A stretch of DNA of 64,000 nucleotides from Amycolatopsis sp. NBC_00345 (GTDB lineage: Bacteria > Actinomycetota > Actinomycetes > Mycobacteriales > Pseudonocardiaceae): the NCBI RefSeq assembly GCF_036116635.1, contig NZ_CP107995.1:1054001-1118000 (forward strand), read 5' to 3'. This document shows positions 46,179 through 55,469 of this stretch, piece by piece. How positions within the stretch are numbered: the stretch's first letter is position 1; every line of letters starts with the position of its first letter. The notes under the pieces were generated by a model. It ran no database searches. It was not told the origin of the DNA and saw only the letters and a list, made by a program, of their open reading frames with translations. A program made the position numbers and the translations under genes.

Positions 46179-46499
46179 ATGGCGCGGTACTGCTTCTGCC
46201 TCCAGGTGAAGCCCGAGCGGATGGCCGAGTATGCCGAGCGGCACCGCTCGGTCTGGCCGGAGATGCGGGCCGCGCTGGCGGACAGCGGGTGGCGCAACTA
46301 TTCGCTGTTCCTGCGCGAAGACGGCCTGCTGATCGGCTACGTCGAGGCCGAAGACCTAGCCGACGCCCAAGCCGCGATGGCCCGCACCGAAGTGAACGCC
46401 CGTTGGCAGGCGGAGATGGCCGGGTTCTTCACCGGGCTCGGCGGGCGGGCCGCGGACGAGGATCCGTGGCTGCTCACCGAGGTCTTCCATGCTGCTTGA
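46179..46499 (+). CDS. rhaM: L-rhamnose mutarotase
   Basis: 106 residues from ATG 46179, the usual length of this dimeric alpha/beta family. Recognisable elements are RYCFCLQVKPERMAEYAERH with the catalytic His near 22, then WPEMRAALADSGWRNYSLFL and the C-terminal DPWLLTEVFHA. It speeds interconversion of alpha and beta L-rhamnose so the isomerase gets its preferred anomer. It overlaps the isomerase gene by 11 nt. Confidence 0.94.
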   Translation: MARYCFCLQVKPERMAEYAERHRSVWPEMRAALADSGWRNYSLFLREDGLLIGYVEAEDLADAQAAMARTEVNARWQAEMAGFFTGLGGRAADEDPWLLTEVFHAA

Positions 46500-47709
46500 C
46501 AACACCGCGCGCAAGCGCCTGATGAGGAAAGACGTGATCGACTTGTCCGACCTGACGGCCGTGAAATCCGCGCTGCGGGCGCAGCGGATCGAGACGCCCT
46601 CCTGGGCGTTCGCCAACTCCGGCACCCGGTTCAAGGTGTTCCCGCAGGCCGGGGTGCCGCGCACGCCCGAGGAGAAGATCGCGGACGCGGCGACGGTGCA
46701 CCGCTTCACCGGCGCGGCCCCGAGCGTCGCGCTGCACATCCCATGGGACCGCGTGGACGACTTCGGCGCGCTGACCCGGTACGCCGAAGACCTCGGTGTC
46801 GAGGTCGGCGCCATCAACACCAACGTCTTCCAGGACGAGGACTACAAGCTCGGCTCGGTCACCAACCCGGACCCGGGGGTGCGCCGCAAGGCCACCGACC
46901 ACCTGCTCGAGGCGATCTCCATCATGGACGCCACCGGCTCGCGGGACCTGAAGCTGTGGTTCTCCGACGGCATCAACTACCCCGGCCAGGACGACCTGCG
47001 CGACCGGCAGGACCGGCTGGCCGAGGCGTTGCTGGAGGCCTACAACCGGCTCGGTGACGACCAGCGGCTCCTGCTGGAGTACAAGCTGTTCGAGCCCGCC
47101 TTCTACGCCACCGACATCCCGGACTGGGGCACGTCCTACGCGCACTGCCTGGAGCTGGGCGAGCGGGCGACCGTGTGCATCGACACCGGCCACCACGCGC
47201 CGGGCACGAACATCGAGTTCATCGTCGCGTTCCTGCTGCGGGCGGGCAAGCTCGGCGCGTTCGACTTCAACTCGCGCTTCTACGCCGACGACGACCTGAT
47301 GGCCGGCGCGGCCGACCCGTTCCAGCTGTTCCGGATCATGTACGAGATCGTCCGCGGCGGAGCCCTCGACCCGGCGTACGGCATCCGGTTCATGCTCGAC
47401 CAGTGCCACAACATCGAGGCGAAGATCCCGGCGATCATCCGCTCGGTGATGAACGTGCAGGAGGCCACGGCCAAGGCGCTGCTGGTCGACCGCGACGCCC
47501 TGCGCGCGGCCCAGCGCGAGGGCAAGGTGCTGGAGTCCAACGCGATCCTGATGGACGCCTACAACACCGACGTCCGCCCGATCCTGTCCGACCTGCGCAC
47601 CGAGTCGGGCCTGGACCCGGACCCGATCGCGGCGTATCACCGCAGTGGGTACCAGGAGAAGATCGTCGCTGAACGAGCTGACGGCCAGCAGGCCGGATGG
47701 GGAGCCTGA
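46489..47709 (+). CDS. rhaI: L-rhamnose isomerase
   Basis: 406 residues from ATG 46489 (GAGG six nt upstream); ATG 46522 is an alternative. It is the RhaI/Pseudomonas-type TIM-barrel isomerase, not the E. coli RhaA type. Metal-site stretches are LEYKLFEPAFYATDIPDWGT, CIDTGHHAPGTNIEFI, FDFNSRFYADDDL and MLDQCHNIEAKIP. It converts L-rhamnose to L-rhamnulose with Mn2+ or similar. It is the first committed step of the pathway, followed by the aldolase fusion 3 bp downstream. Confidence 0.95.
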   Translation: MLLDNTARKRLMRKDVIDLSDLTAVKSALRAQRIETPSWAFANSGTRFKVFPQAGVPRTPEEKIADAATVHRFTGAAPSVALHIPWDRVDDFGALTRYAEDLGVEVGAINTNVFQDEDYKLGSVTNPDPGVRRKATDHLLEAISIMDATGSRDLKLWFSDGINYPGQDDLRDRQDRLAEALLEAYNRLGDDQRLLLEYKLFEPAFYATDIPDWGTSYAHCLELGERATVCIDTGHHAPGTNIEFIVAFLLRAGKLGAFDFNSRFYADDDLMAGAADPFQLFRIMYEIVRGGALDPAYGIRFMLDQCHNIEAKIPAIIRSVMNVQEATAKALLVDRDALRAAQREGKVLESNAILMDAYNTDVRPILSDLRTESGLDPDPIAAYHRSGYQEKIVAERADGQQAGWGA

Positions 47710-47712
47710 GCT

Positions 47713-49755
47713 GTGCCTGACCAGAAGAGCGTGGCAGCCGAACTCGTCGCGCGCAGCAACGCGCTCGGCGCCGATCCGCGCAACACCAACTACGCCGGGG
47801 GCAACACGTCGGCCAAAGGGTCCACAGTGGACCCGGTCACCGGAGGACCCACGGAACTGTTGTGGGTCAAGGGTTCCGGCGGCGACCTCGGCACGCTGAC
47901 CGAGGCCGGGCTCGCCGTGCTGCGGCTCGACCGGCTGCGCGCGCTCGTCGACGTGTACTCCGGCGTCGAGCGTGAGGACGAGATGGTCGCCGCGTTCGAC
48001 TACTGCCTGCACGGCCGGGGTGGCGCGGCGCCGTCCATCGACACCGCGATGCACGGCCTCGTCGACGCGCCGCATGTCGACCACCTGCACCCGGATTCGG
48101 GCATCGCGCTGGCGACCGCGGCCGACGGCGCCGCGCTCACCAAGGAGTGTTTCGGCGACCGCGTCGCGTGGGTGGACTGGCGGCGGCCCGGGTTCCAGCT
48201 CGGGCTGGACATCGCGGCGGTCAAGGCGGCGAACCCGCAGGCGATCGGCGTGATCCTCGGCGGGCACGGCATCACCGCGTGGGGCGCGACTTCCGAAGAG
48301 TGCCAACGGAATTCGCTGGAGATCATCCACACCGCGGAGAAGTTCCTCGACGACCGGGGCCAGGCCGAGCCGTTCGGCGCCGTCGTGCCCGGGTTCGAGG
48401 CACTGTCCGAAAAGGACCGCCTGGCCCGGGCGGCCGCGCTCGCGCCGGTGGTGCGCGGGCTGGCGTCGACCGACCAGCGCCAGGTCGGGCACTACACCGG
48501 CGCCGACGTGGTGCTGGAGTTCCTGGCGCGGGAGAAGCTCGCGCCGCTGGCCGCGCTCGGCACCTCGTGCCCGGACCACTTCCTGCGCACCAAGGTCCGG
48601 CCGCTGGTGGTCGACCTGCCCGCGACGGCGCCGCTGGAGGACGTCGTCGCGCGGCTGAAGGAGCTGCACGCCGGGTACCGCACGGAGTACCGCGCCTACT
48701 ACGAGCGGCACGCGACGCCGGACAGCCCGGCGATGCGCGGCGCCGACCCGGCGATCGTGCTGGTGCCGGGCGTCGGCATGTTCTCCTTCGGCAAGGACAA
48801 GCAGACCGCGCGCGTCGCGGGGGAGTTCTACGTCAACGCCATCAACGTGATGCGCGGCGCCGAGGCGGTGTCGACGTACGCGCCGATCGCGGAGAGCGAG
48901 AAGTTCCGGATCGAGTACTGGGCGCTGGAAGAGGCGAAGCTGCGGCGGATGCCGAAGCCGAAGCCGCTGGCCGGGCGGATCGCGCTGGTCACCGGGGCGG
49001 GTTCGGGGATCGGCAAGGCGATCGCCGAGCGGCTCGCGGCCGAGGGCGCGTGCGTCGCGATCGCGGACCTGAACGCGGACGCGGCGGCCGAGGCGGCCCA
49101 GGGCATCGGCGGGCCGGACAAGGCCGTCGCGGTGACCGCGGACGTCACCGAGGCGAGCGCCGTCCAGGCGGCGGTGGACGCCACCGTGCTCGCGTTCGGC
49201 GGGATCGACCTGGTGGTGAACAACGCCGGGCTGTCGATCTCGAAGCCGCTGCTGGAGACCACCGAACGCGACTGGGACCTGCAGCACGACGTGATGGCCA
49301 AGGGCTCGTTCCTGGTCTCGCAGGCCGCGGCGAAGGCGATGGTCGCGCAGGGCATCGGCGGCGACATCGTGTACATCTCGTCGAAGAACTCGGTGTTCGC
49401 GGGCCCGAACAACGTCGCCTACGGGGCCGCGAAGGCCGATCAGGCGCACCAGGTCCGGCTGCTCGCGGCCGAGCTGGGCGGGCACGGCATCCGGGTCAAC
49501 GGCGTGAACCCCGACGGCGTGGTCCGCGGCTCCGGCATCTTCGCCGGCGGCTGGGGCGCGCAGCGGGCCGCGGTGTACGGCGTGCCGGAGGAGAAGCTCG
49601 GCGAGTTCTACGCCCAGCGCACCATCCTCAAGCGCGAGGTGCTGCCCGAGCACGTGGCCGCGGCGGTTTTCGCGCTCACCGGGGGGGATCTGACCCACAC
49701 CACCGGGCTGCACGTGCCCGTGGACGCCGGCGTGGCGGCCGCGTTCCTGCGCTGA
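47713..49755 (+). CDS. rhaEW: Bifunctional rhamnulose-1-phosphate aldolase / L-lactaldehyde dehydrogenase (RhaEW type)
   Basis: 680 residues, GTG start with GGGGAG upstream. Residues 1-400 are a class II aldolase/adducin domain, with NTNYAGGNTSAKG near 24 and metal histidines in VDHLHPDSGIALA and GGHGITAWG. Residues 425-680 are an SDR domain: VTGAGSGIGKAIAERLAAEG, NNAGLSISKPL and YGAAKADQ with the catalytic Tyr-Lys. Fusions of this type split L-rhamnulose-1-phosphate into DHAP and L-lactaldehyde and oxidise the latter to L-lactate with NAD+. The Ser of the SDR triad is in VYISSKNS. Confidence 0.93.
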   Translation: MPDQKSVAAELVARSNALGADPRNTNYAGGNTSAKGSTVDPVTGGPTELLWVKGSGGDLGTLTEAGLAVLRLDRLRALVDVYSGVEREDEMVAAFDYCLHGRGGAAPSIDTAMHGLVDAPHVDHLHPDSGIALATAADGAALTKECFGDRVAWVDWRRPGFQLGLDIAAVKAANPQAIGVILGGHGITAWGATSEECQRNSLEIIHTAEKFLDDRGQAEPFGAVVPGFEALSEKDRLARAAALAPVVRGLASTDQRQVGHYTGADVVLEFLAREKLAPLAALGTSCPDHFLRTKVRPLVVDLPATAPLEDVVARLKELHAGYRTEYRAYYERHATPDSPAMRGADPAIVLVPGVGMFSFGKDKQTARVAGEFYVNAINVMRGAEAVSTYAPIAESEKFRIEYWALEEAKLRRMPKPKPLAGRIALVTGAGSGIGKAIAERLAAEGACVAIADLNADAAAEAAQGIGGPDKAVAVTADVTEASAVQAAVDATVLAFGGIDLVVNNAGLSISKPLLETTERDWDLQHDVMAKGSFLVSQAAAKAMVAQGIGGDIVYISSKNSVFAGPNNVAYGAAKADQAHQVRLLAAELGGHGIRVNGVNPDGVVRGSGIFAGGWGAQRAAVYGVPEEKLGEFYAQRTILKREVLPEHVAAAVFALTGGDLTHTTGLHVPVDAGVAAAFLR

Positions 49756-49808
49756 GACACCGCTGAGGCACCGCTGAGGCACTGACAATCGAGACTGGAG
49801 AGGACACC

Positions 49809-51236
49809 ATGGCCGGCACCCTCGACCGGATCACCCCGCGCCGCACCCGCGTCGGCCTGGTGGCCGGCGGCCTCGGCGCGTACTGGCCGCAGTTCCCGGA
49901 GCTGCTGCCGCAGCTGCGGGCCTCGGCCCGGCGGGTCGCCGATCGTCTGTCCGATCTGGACTGTGAAGTGGTGGACGTCGGCTTCGTCTCCGACGCCCAG
50001 GAAGGCGCGGCCGCCGCGGAGCAGCTGCGGGTGGCCGACTGCGACCTGATCATCGGGTTCCTCACCACGTACCTGACCTCGAGCATGCTGGCGCCGATCG
50101 CGCAGCGCAGCGGCTCGCCCGTGCTGCTGCTGAACCTGCAGCCGACCGAGGCGATGGACCACGCGAGCTTCGACACCGGCGCGTGGCTGGCTTACTGCGG
50201 CGCCTGCCCGTTGCCGGAGATGGCGAACACCTTCCGCCGCGTCGGCGTGGAATTCCGTTCGGTGTCGGGGTACCTGGAGGACGAGCGGGCCTGGACGCGG
50301 ATCGGGCGGTGGGTCAAGGCGGCGGGCGTGCGCGCGGCGTTCCGGCACGGGCGTCACGGCCTGCTGGGCCACCTGTACCCGGGCATGATGGACGTCTCGA
50401 CCGACCCCACGCTCGTCTCGGCGCAGCTCGGCGGGCACGTCGAGATCCTGGAGATCGACGACCTGCGCGTGCGCGTCGAGAAGGTCACCGAGGCCGAGAC
50501 GAGCGCGCGGATGGCGCTCGCGCGCGAAGTGTTCACTGTGGACGAGTCCGTAGTGGACGAAGATTTCGACTGGGGCGCCAAGGTGTCCGTGGCGCTGGAC
50601 CGGCTGGTGGCGGACTTCGGACTGGACTCGCTGGCCTACTACCACCGCGGCCTCGACGGTGAGACGCACGAGCGGGTCGGTGCCGGGTTCATCCTCGGCG
50701 CGTCGCTGCTCACCGCGCGCGGCATCCCGGCGGTGGGTGAGTACGAGCTGCGCACGTCGCTCGCGATGCTGCTGATGGACCGGCTCGGCGCGGGCGGCTC
50801 GTTCACCGAGCTGCAGGCGCTCAACTTCCGCGACAACGTGGTGGAGATGGGCCACGACGGCCCCGCGCACCTGGCGATCAGCGCGAGCCGCCCGTTGCTG
50901 CGCGGGCTCGGGGTGTACCACGGCAAACGCGGCTGGGGCGTCTCCGTCGAGTTCGACGTGCGGCACGGGCCGGTGACGTTGTGCGGCCTCGCGCAGGGGC
51001 GTGACGGCACGTTCTCGCTTGTCGCGTCGGAGGGCGAGGTCGTGCCCGGCCCGCTGCTGCGGATCGGGAACACCACCTCGCGCGTCGACTTCGGCTGCGA
51101 CCCGGGGGAGTGGGCCGACGCGTGGTCGGCCAGCGGCATCGCGCACCACTGGGCGCTCGGCACCGGGCACCGCGTCGGCGAGCTGACCGCGGTGGCCGAC
51201 CTGCTGGGACTGGACCTGACCGTGGTGCGGGTGTGA
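49809..51236 (+). CDS. L-arabinose/L-fucose isomerase-family protein
   Basis: 475 residues, ATG with GAGAGG upstream. It has the AraA/FucI-like three-domain layout: a Rossmann-like N-terminus (RVGLVAGGLGAYWPQFPELL), ADCDLIIGFLTTYLTSSMLA, then GEYELRTSLAMLLMDRLGAG supplying a metal Glu, DGPAHLAI, and AHHWALGTGH with C-terminal histidines. It is redundant with rhaI if rhamnose were the only sugar. A second sugar (L-fucose, L-arabinose) or an epimer may therefore feed the same kinase and aldolase. Activity is unassigned. It overlaps the kinase gene by 4 nt. Confidence 0.82.
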   Translation: MAGTLDRITPRRTRVGLVAGGLGAYWPQFPELLPQLRASARRVADRLSDLDCEVVDVGFVSDAQEGAAAAEQLRVADCDLIIGFLTTYLTSSMLAPIAQRSGSPVLLLNLQPTEAMDHASFDTGAWLAYCGACPLPEMANTFRRVGVEFRSVSGYLEDERAWTRIGRWVKAAGVRAAFRHGRHGLLGHLYPGMMDVSTDPTLVSAQLGGHVEILEIDDLRVRVEKVTEAETSARMALAREVFTVDESVVDEDFDWGAKVSVALDRLVADFGLDSLAYYHRGLDGETHERVGAGFILGASLLTARGIPAVGEYELRTSLAMLLMDRLGAGGSFTELQALNFRDNVVEMGHDGPAHLAISASRPLLRGLGVYHGKRGWGVSVEFDVRHGPVTLCGLAQGRDGTFSLVASEGEVVPGPLLRIGNTTSRVDFGCDPGEWADAWSASGIAHHWALGTGHRVGELTAVADLLGLDLTVVRV

Positions 51237-52693
51237 AACGTCTGGCGGCCGTCGACCTCGGCGCGTCCAGCGGGCGGGTGATGGCCGGTTCGGTCGGGCC
51301 GGGGCACCTGGCGATCGAGGAGGTGCGGCGCTTCCCGAACGGCGCCGTGCGCGCGGCCGGGACGCTGTACTGGGATGTGCTCGGCCTCCACCGCGAAATC
51401 CTCGCCGGCCTCGGCCAAGCGCACCGCGACGGGCCGCTGTCGGGCATCGGCATCGACTCGTGGGCGGTGGACTACGGGCTGCTCGACGCGCGCGGGAACT
51501 TGCTGGGCAACCCCGTGCACTACCGCGACGCGCGCACCGAAGGCGTGCTGGAGCGGGTCGTGCGGACGGTGCCGGAGCGGGAGCTGTTCGACGTCACCGG
51601 CTTGCAGCAGCTGCCGTTCAACACGCTGTACCAGCTGGTGTCCGAAGGGGACCGGCTGGACACCGCGTCGACCATGCTGCTGATCCCGGACCTGCTGGCC
51701 TACTGGCTGACCGGGCAGGCCGGGGCCGAGCGCACCAACGCTTCCACCACGCAGCTCTACGACGTGCGGGCGCGGGCCTGGGCCGTCGAGCTGGCCGAGC
51801 GGGCCGGCGTCCCGGCCCGGCTGCTGCCGCCGTTGCGCGAGCCGGGGGAGCGGATCGGCACGCTGCTGCCGGACCTGGCCGAGGAGCTGGCGCTGCCGGA
51901 GCTGCCGGTGGTCGCGGTCGGCTCGCACGACACCGCGTCGGCCGTGGTCGCGGTGCCGGCCGAGCCCGGCGCGAACTTCGCCTACATCTCTTCGGGCACC
52001 TGGTCGCTCGTCGGGCTGGAGCTGGACCGGCCGGAGCTGGGTGACGCCGCGCTGGCCGCGAACTTCACCAACGAGGGCGGCGTCGACGGCACGATCCGGT
52101 TCCTGCGCAACGTGATGGGCCTGTGGGTGCTCACCGAGACGCTGCGGACGTGGGCCGCCCGGGGCGAGCGGGTCGAGCTGGCCGAAGTCCTCGCCGAGGC
52201 CGCCGCCGCGCCGCCGCTCGCGGCCGTGGTGGACGTGGACGCGCCCGCGTTCCTGCCGCCCGGCGACATGCCGGCGCGCATCGCCGCCGCCTGCCGGGAG
52301 ACCGGGCAGCGGCCGCCGGGGACCCGTGGTGAGCTGGTCCGGTGCATTGTGGACAGTCTTGCGCTGGCTTACCGCCGCACAGTCCGGAAAGCCGCGGAGC
52401 TGGCGGGCCGGACGGTCGACGTGGTGCACGTCGTCGGCGGCGGCACCCGCAACACCCTGCTGTGCCAGCTGACCGCCGACGCGTGCGGCGTCCCGGTGCT
52501 GGCGGGCCCGGTCGAGGCGGCGGCGCTCGGCAACGTGCTCGTGCAGGCCCGGACGCTGGGCGAGGAATTGCCGGACCTGGCGGCGATGCGTGAGCTGATC
52601 CGCCGGACGCAGCCGCTGCGCCGGTACCTGCCCGCGGGCGGCGACTGGGCCGCCGCCGAAGCCCGGCTGGACACGACGGGGGTGGGCGCGTGA
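51233..52693 (+). CDS. rhaB: Rhamnulokinase
   Basis: 486 residues from GTG 51233 (GTGA overlap). FGGY carbohydrate kinase fold: ATP-phosphate loop AVDLGASSGRVMAG at the N-terminus, GIGIDSWAVDYGLLD near 74 with the base Asp region, and HVVGGGTRNTLLCQLTADAC near 401. Rhamnulokinase-type details include LTGQAGAERTNASTTQLYD. It phosphorylates L-rhamnulose at C1 for the aldolase. Placement after the aldolase and the isomerase-like gene in the same overlapping operon supports the assignment. Confidence 0.94.
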   Translation: MKRLAAVDLGASSGRVMAGSVGPGHLAIEEVRRFPNGAVRAAGTLYWDVLGLHREILAGLGQAHRDGPLSGIGIDSWAVDYGLLDARGNLLGNPVHYRDARTEGVLERVVRTVPERELFDVTGLQQLPFNTLYQLVSEGDRLDTASTMLLIPDLLAYWLTGQAGAERTNASTTQLYDVRARAWAVELAERAGVPARLLPPLREPGERIGTLLPDLAEELALPELPVVAVGSHDTASAVVAVPAEPGANFAYISSGTWSLVGLELDRPELGDAALAANFTNEGGVDGTIRFLRNVMGLWVLTETLRTWAARGERVELAEVLAEAAAAPPLAAVVDVDAPAFLPPGDMPARIAAACRETGQRPPGTRGELVRCIVDSLALAYRRTVRKAAELAGRTVDVVHVVGGGTRNTLLCQLTADACGVPVLAGPVEAAALGNVLVQARTLGEELPDLAAMRELIRRTQPLRRYLPAGGDWAAAEARLDTTGVGA

Positions 52694-53415
52694 AGGTCGC
52701 CGTGATGGTCACCTGCATCAACGACTCGCTGTTCCCCGACACCGGCAAGTCGGTCTTCCGCCTGCTGCGCCGCCTCGGCGTGGACGCGGACTTCCCGGCC
52801 GCGCAGACCTGCTGCGCGCAGCCGATGGTCAACACCGGCTACCTCGACGAGGCCGTGCCGGTGGTGCGGACGTTCGTCGACGCCTTCGCGGGCTACGACG
52901 CGATCGTCACGCCGTCCGGCTCGTGCGCGGGCTCGGTGCGGCACCAGCACTCGATCGTCGCGCGCCGGGCGGGGGAGGAGCGGCTCGCCTCGGCGGCGCC
53001 GCGGGTGTACGAGCTGAGCGAGTTCCTCGTGGACGTGCTGGGCGTGACCGACGTGAACGCCTACTTCCCGCACCGCGCCACCTACCACCCGACCTGCCAC
53101 TCGCTGCGGATGCTCGGCGTCGGCGACAAACCGCTGCGGCTGCTGCGCGAGGTGCGCGGCCTGGACCTGGTCGAGCTGCCCGCGGCGGCCGAGTGCTGCG
53201 GCTTCGGCGGCACGTTCGCGGTGAAGAACGCCGAGACGTCCACGGCCATGGGCGCGGACAAGGCCCGGCACGTCCGTGGTACCGGTGCCGAGGTGCTGGT
53301 GGCTGGGGACAGCTCGTGTCTGTTGCACATCGGCGGGCTGTTGTCGCGTGAGCGTAGTGGGGTGCGGGTGATGCACCTTGCCGATGTGCTGGCGTCCACA
53401 GAGGAGGAAGCGTGA
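52690..53415 (+). CDS. lutA: L-lactate dehydrogenase complex subunit LutA (Fe-S, CCG domains)
   Basis: 241 residues, GTG start with 4-nt overlap. Two CCG repeats are present: PAAQTCCAQPMVNTGY near 37 and AAECCGFGGTFAVKN near 170. Two further Cys-containing stretches (TPSGSCAGSVRH, YHPTCHSLRM) would ligate an Fe-S centre. LutA works with LutB and LutC to oxidise L-lactate to pyruvate. Here it follows the rhamnose genes, whose aldolase-dehydrogenase would release L-lactate, which explains the linkage. Confidence 0.93.
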   Translation: MKVAVMVTCINDSLFPDTGKSVFRLLRRLGVDADFPAAQTCCAQPMVNTGYLDEAVPVVRTFVDAFAGYDAIVTPSGSCAGSVRHQHSIVARRAGEERLASAAPRVYELSEFLVDVLGVTDVNAYFPHRATYHPTCHSLRMLGVGDKPLRLLREVRGLDLVELPAAAECCGFGGTFAVKNAETSTAMGADKARHVRGTGAEVLVAGDSSCLLHIGGLLSRERSGVRVMHLADVLASTEEEA

Positions 53416-54884
53416 GTGCGACGTTTGTCGGCATGCCCGCTTTTCCCGAAGCGGCAAGGAAAGCGCTCGCGGACACCCAGCTGCGCCGCAACCTCGCGCA
53501 CGCCACCGGCACGATCCGCGCCAAGCGTGAGGCCGTCGTCGGGGAGGTGGCCGAGTGGGAGGAGCTGCGGCTGGCCGGGGCGGCGATCAAGGACAACACC
53601 CTGCGCCGCCTCGACGAGCACCTGCTGACGCTGGAGGCGTCGCTGCAGGCGCGTGGTGCGACCGTCCACTGGGCGCGCGACGCGGCGGAGGCGTGCGAGA
53701 TCGTCGCGAGGATCGCGCACGGGCATGGCATCGACGAGGTCGTGAAGGTCAAGTCGATGGCCACGCAGGAGATCGGCCTCAACGAGGCGCTCGCCGCGCA
53801 CGGCGTCACCGCGTGGGAGACCGATCTCGCTGAGCTGATCGTGCAGCTCGGTGACGATCTGCCCAGCCACATCCTGGTGCCCGCGATCCACCGCAACCGC
53901 GCCGAGATCCGGGAGGTCTTCCGCCGGGGCATGGCGGACGCGGGCCGTCCCGCGCCGCCCGGGCTGTCGGACGAGCCGGCCGAGCTGGCCGCCGCCGCGC
54001 GGCTGCACCTGCGCGAGAAGTTCCTGCGGGCGCGGATGGCCGTGTCCGGCGCGAACTTCGCGGTGGCCGAGAGCGGCACACTGGTGGTCGTCGAGTCCGA
54101 GGGCAACGGCCGGATGTGCCTGACCCTGCCGGAAGTCCTGGTCTCCGTGGTCGGCATCGAGAAGGTCGTGCCCACGTTCGCCGACCTCGACGTGTTCCTG
54201 CAGCTGCTGCCGCGTTCGAGCACCGGCGAGCGGATGAACCCGTACACCTCGACCTGGTCCGGCGTCACACCCGGCGACGGGCCGCAGGAGATGCACGTGG
54301 TGCTGCTGGACAACGGCCGCACGCGCGCGCTGGCCGACGAGGTCGGCCGTCAGGCACTGCGCTGCATCCGCTGTTCGGCCTGCCTCAACGTTTGCCCGGT
54401 GTACGAGCGGACCGGCGGCCACGCCTACGGCTCCGTCTACCCGGGACCGATCGGCGCGATCCTCAACCCGCTGCTGAAGGGCGTCGGCGTCGACGAGCAG
54501 ACCGATTCGCTGCCGTACGCCTCCACCCTGTGCGGCGCCTGCTTCGAGGCCTGCCCGGTGCGCATCGACATCCCCGAGGTGCTGGTGCACCTGCGGGCGA
54601 AAGTCGTCGACGCGCACCGCGAAGGAGTGCCGAAACCCGAAGCGGTGGCGATGAAGTCGGCCGCCTGGCTGCTGTCCGACGCCCGGCGCCTCGGCCTCGC
54701 CGAACGTGGGCTGGGCGTCGCGAACCGGGCCCTGACCCGCTTCGGCCGGCGGGTGCTGCCGGGCGGGCGTCGCGCGCTGGGCCGGCTGCCGTGGCCCGGT
54801 TCACTGTGGACGAACGCCCGTGACCTGCCCGCTCCGCCACGCGAGTCGTTCCGGGCCTGGTGGCGCAAGGGCGGCCGGCCGTGA
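53412..54884 (+). CDS. lutB: L-lactate dehydrogenase complex subunit LutB (ferredoxin-type)
   Basis: 490 residues, GTG start overlapping lutA. It carries an N-terminal LUD domain (VKVKSMATQEIGLNEALAAH near 112) followed by a dual 4Fe-4S region, CIRCSACLNVCPVY near 318 and CGACFEACPVRIDIP near 377. A C-terminal helical part ends in RESFRAWWRKGGRP, the typical LutB tail. It passes electrons from lactate oxidation to the quinone pool. It is full length, with no frame problem. Confidence 0.94.
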   Translation: MSATFVGMPAFPEAARKALADTQLRRNLAHATGTIRAKREAVVGEVAEWEELRLAGAAIKDNTLRRLDEHLLTLEASLQARGATVHWARDAAEACEIVARIAHGHGIDEVVKVKSMATQEIGLNEALAAHGVTAWETDLAELIVQLGDDLPSHILVPAIHRNRAEIREVFRRGMADAGRPAPPGLSDEPAELAAAARLHLREKFLRARMAVSGANFAVAESGTLVVVESEGNGRMCLTLPEVLVSVVGIEKVVPTFADLDVFLQLLPRSSTGERMNPYTSTWSGVTPGDGPQEMHVVLLDNGRTRALADEVGRQALRCIRCSACLNVCPVYERTGGHAYGSVYPGPIGAILNPLLKGVGVDEQTDSLPYASTLCGACFEACPVRIDIPEVLVHLRAKVVDAHREGVPKPEAVAMKSAAWLLSDARRLGLAERGLGVANRALTRFGRRVLPGGRRALGRLPWPGSLWTNARDLPAPPRESFRAWWRKGGRP

Positions 54885-55459
54885 GCGCGCGCGAGGAGAT
54901 CTTGGCCGCGGTCCGTGGCGCGCTGCGGGAAGCGGACCGCACGGAGGCGCCGGTGCCGCGCGGCTACCGAACCGTGACACCGCCGGACGTCGTGGACCTG
55001 TTCGCCGAGCGAGTGGTCGACTATCGGGCTTCCTTGACGCGCTGCACGGCGGCCGAGCTGCCCGACGCCGTTCGTGCGGCCCTCGGCCCGGCACGGAAAG
55101 TGTTGGTACCGGACGGTTTTCCCATCGAAGTGGCAGGCTCGGCTGACTCGGCGGAGCTGGACACGTTCGACGCCGTCGTCACCACCGCCGCGCTGGGCAT
55201 CGCGACCACCGGCACGCTGGTGCTGGACCACGGGCCGGGCCAGGGCCGTCGCGCGCTGAGCCTGGTGCCGGACGTGCACGTCTGCGTGCTGCGCCAGGAC
55301 CGGATCGTGCCGGGGGTGCCGCAGGCCGTGGCGGCACTGGACCCGGCGCGGCCGCAGACCTGGATCAGCGGCCCGAGCGCGACCAGCGACATCGAGCTGA
55401 CCCGGGTGGAGGGTGTGCACGGGCCGAGGACCCTGCACGTCATCGTCGTCGCGGACTGA
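54881..55459 (+). CDS. lutC: L-lactate dehydrogenase complex subunit LutC
   Basis: 192 residues from GTG 54881 (GTGA overlap). A LUD-type domain with FDAVVTTAALGIATTGTLVL near 100 and a C-terminal GPSATSDIELTRVEGVHGPR, the conserved signature of LutC. The N-terminus (AREEILAAVRGALREADR) is the usual helix. It completes LutABC. Its place at the end of the rhamnose operon suggests co-induction by rhamnose, although a separate lactate promoter cannot be excluded. Confidence 0.93.
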   Translation: MSAREEILAAVRGALREADRTEAPVPRGYRTVTPPDVVDLFAERVVDYRASLTRCTAAELPDAVRAALGPARKVLVPDGFPIEVAGSADSAELDTFDAVVTTAALGIATTGTLVLDHGPGQGRRALSLVPDVHVCVLRQDRIVPGVPQAVAALDPARPQTWISGPSATSDIELTRVEGVHGPRTLHVIVVAD

Positions 55460-55469
55460 GGAGGGGGCG

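Noticed and set aside
46474..49788. A minus-strand open frame of over 1100 codons opposite the rhamnose isomerase and aldolase genes
   Set aside because: It is antisense to two well-conserved enzymes, is Arg/His/Val-rich as expected for a GC-rich shadow frame, and shows no domain motif.
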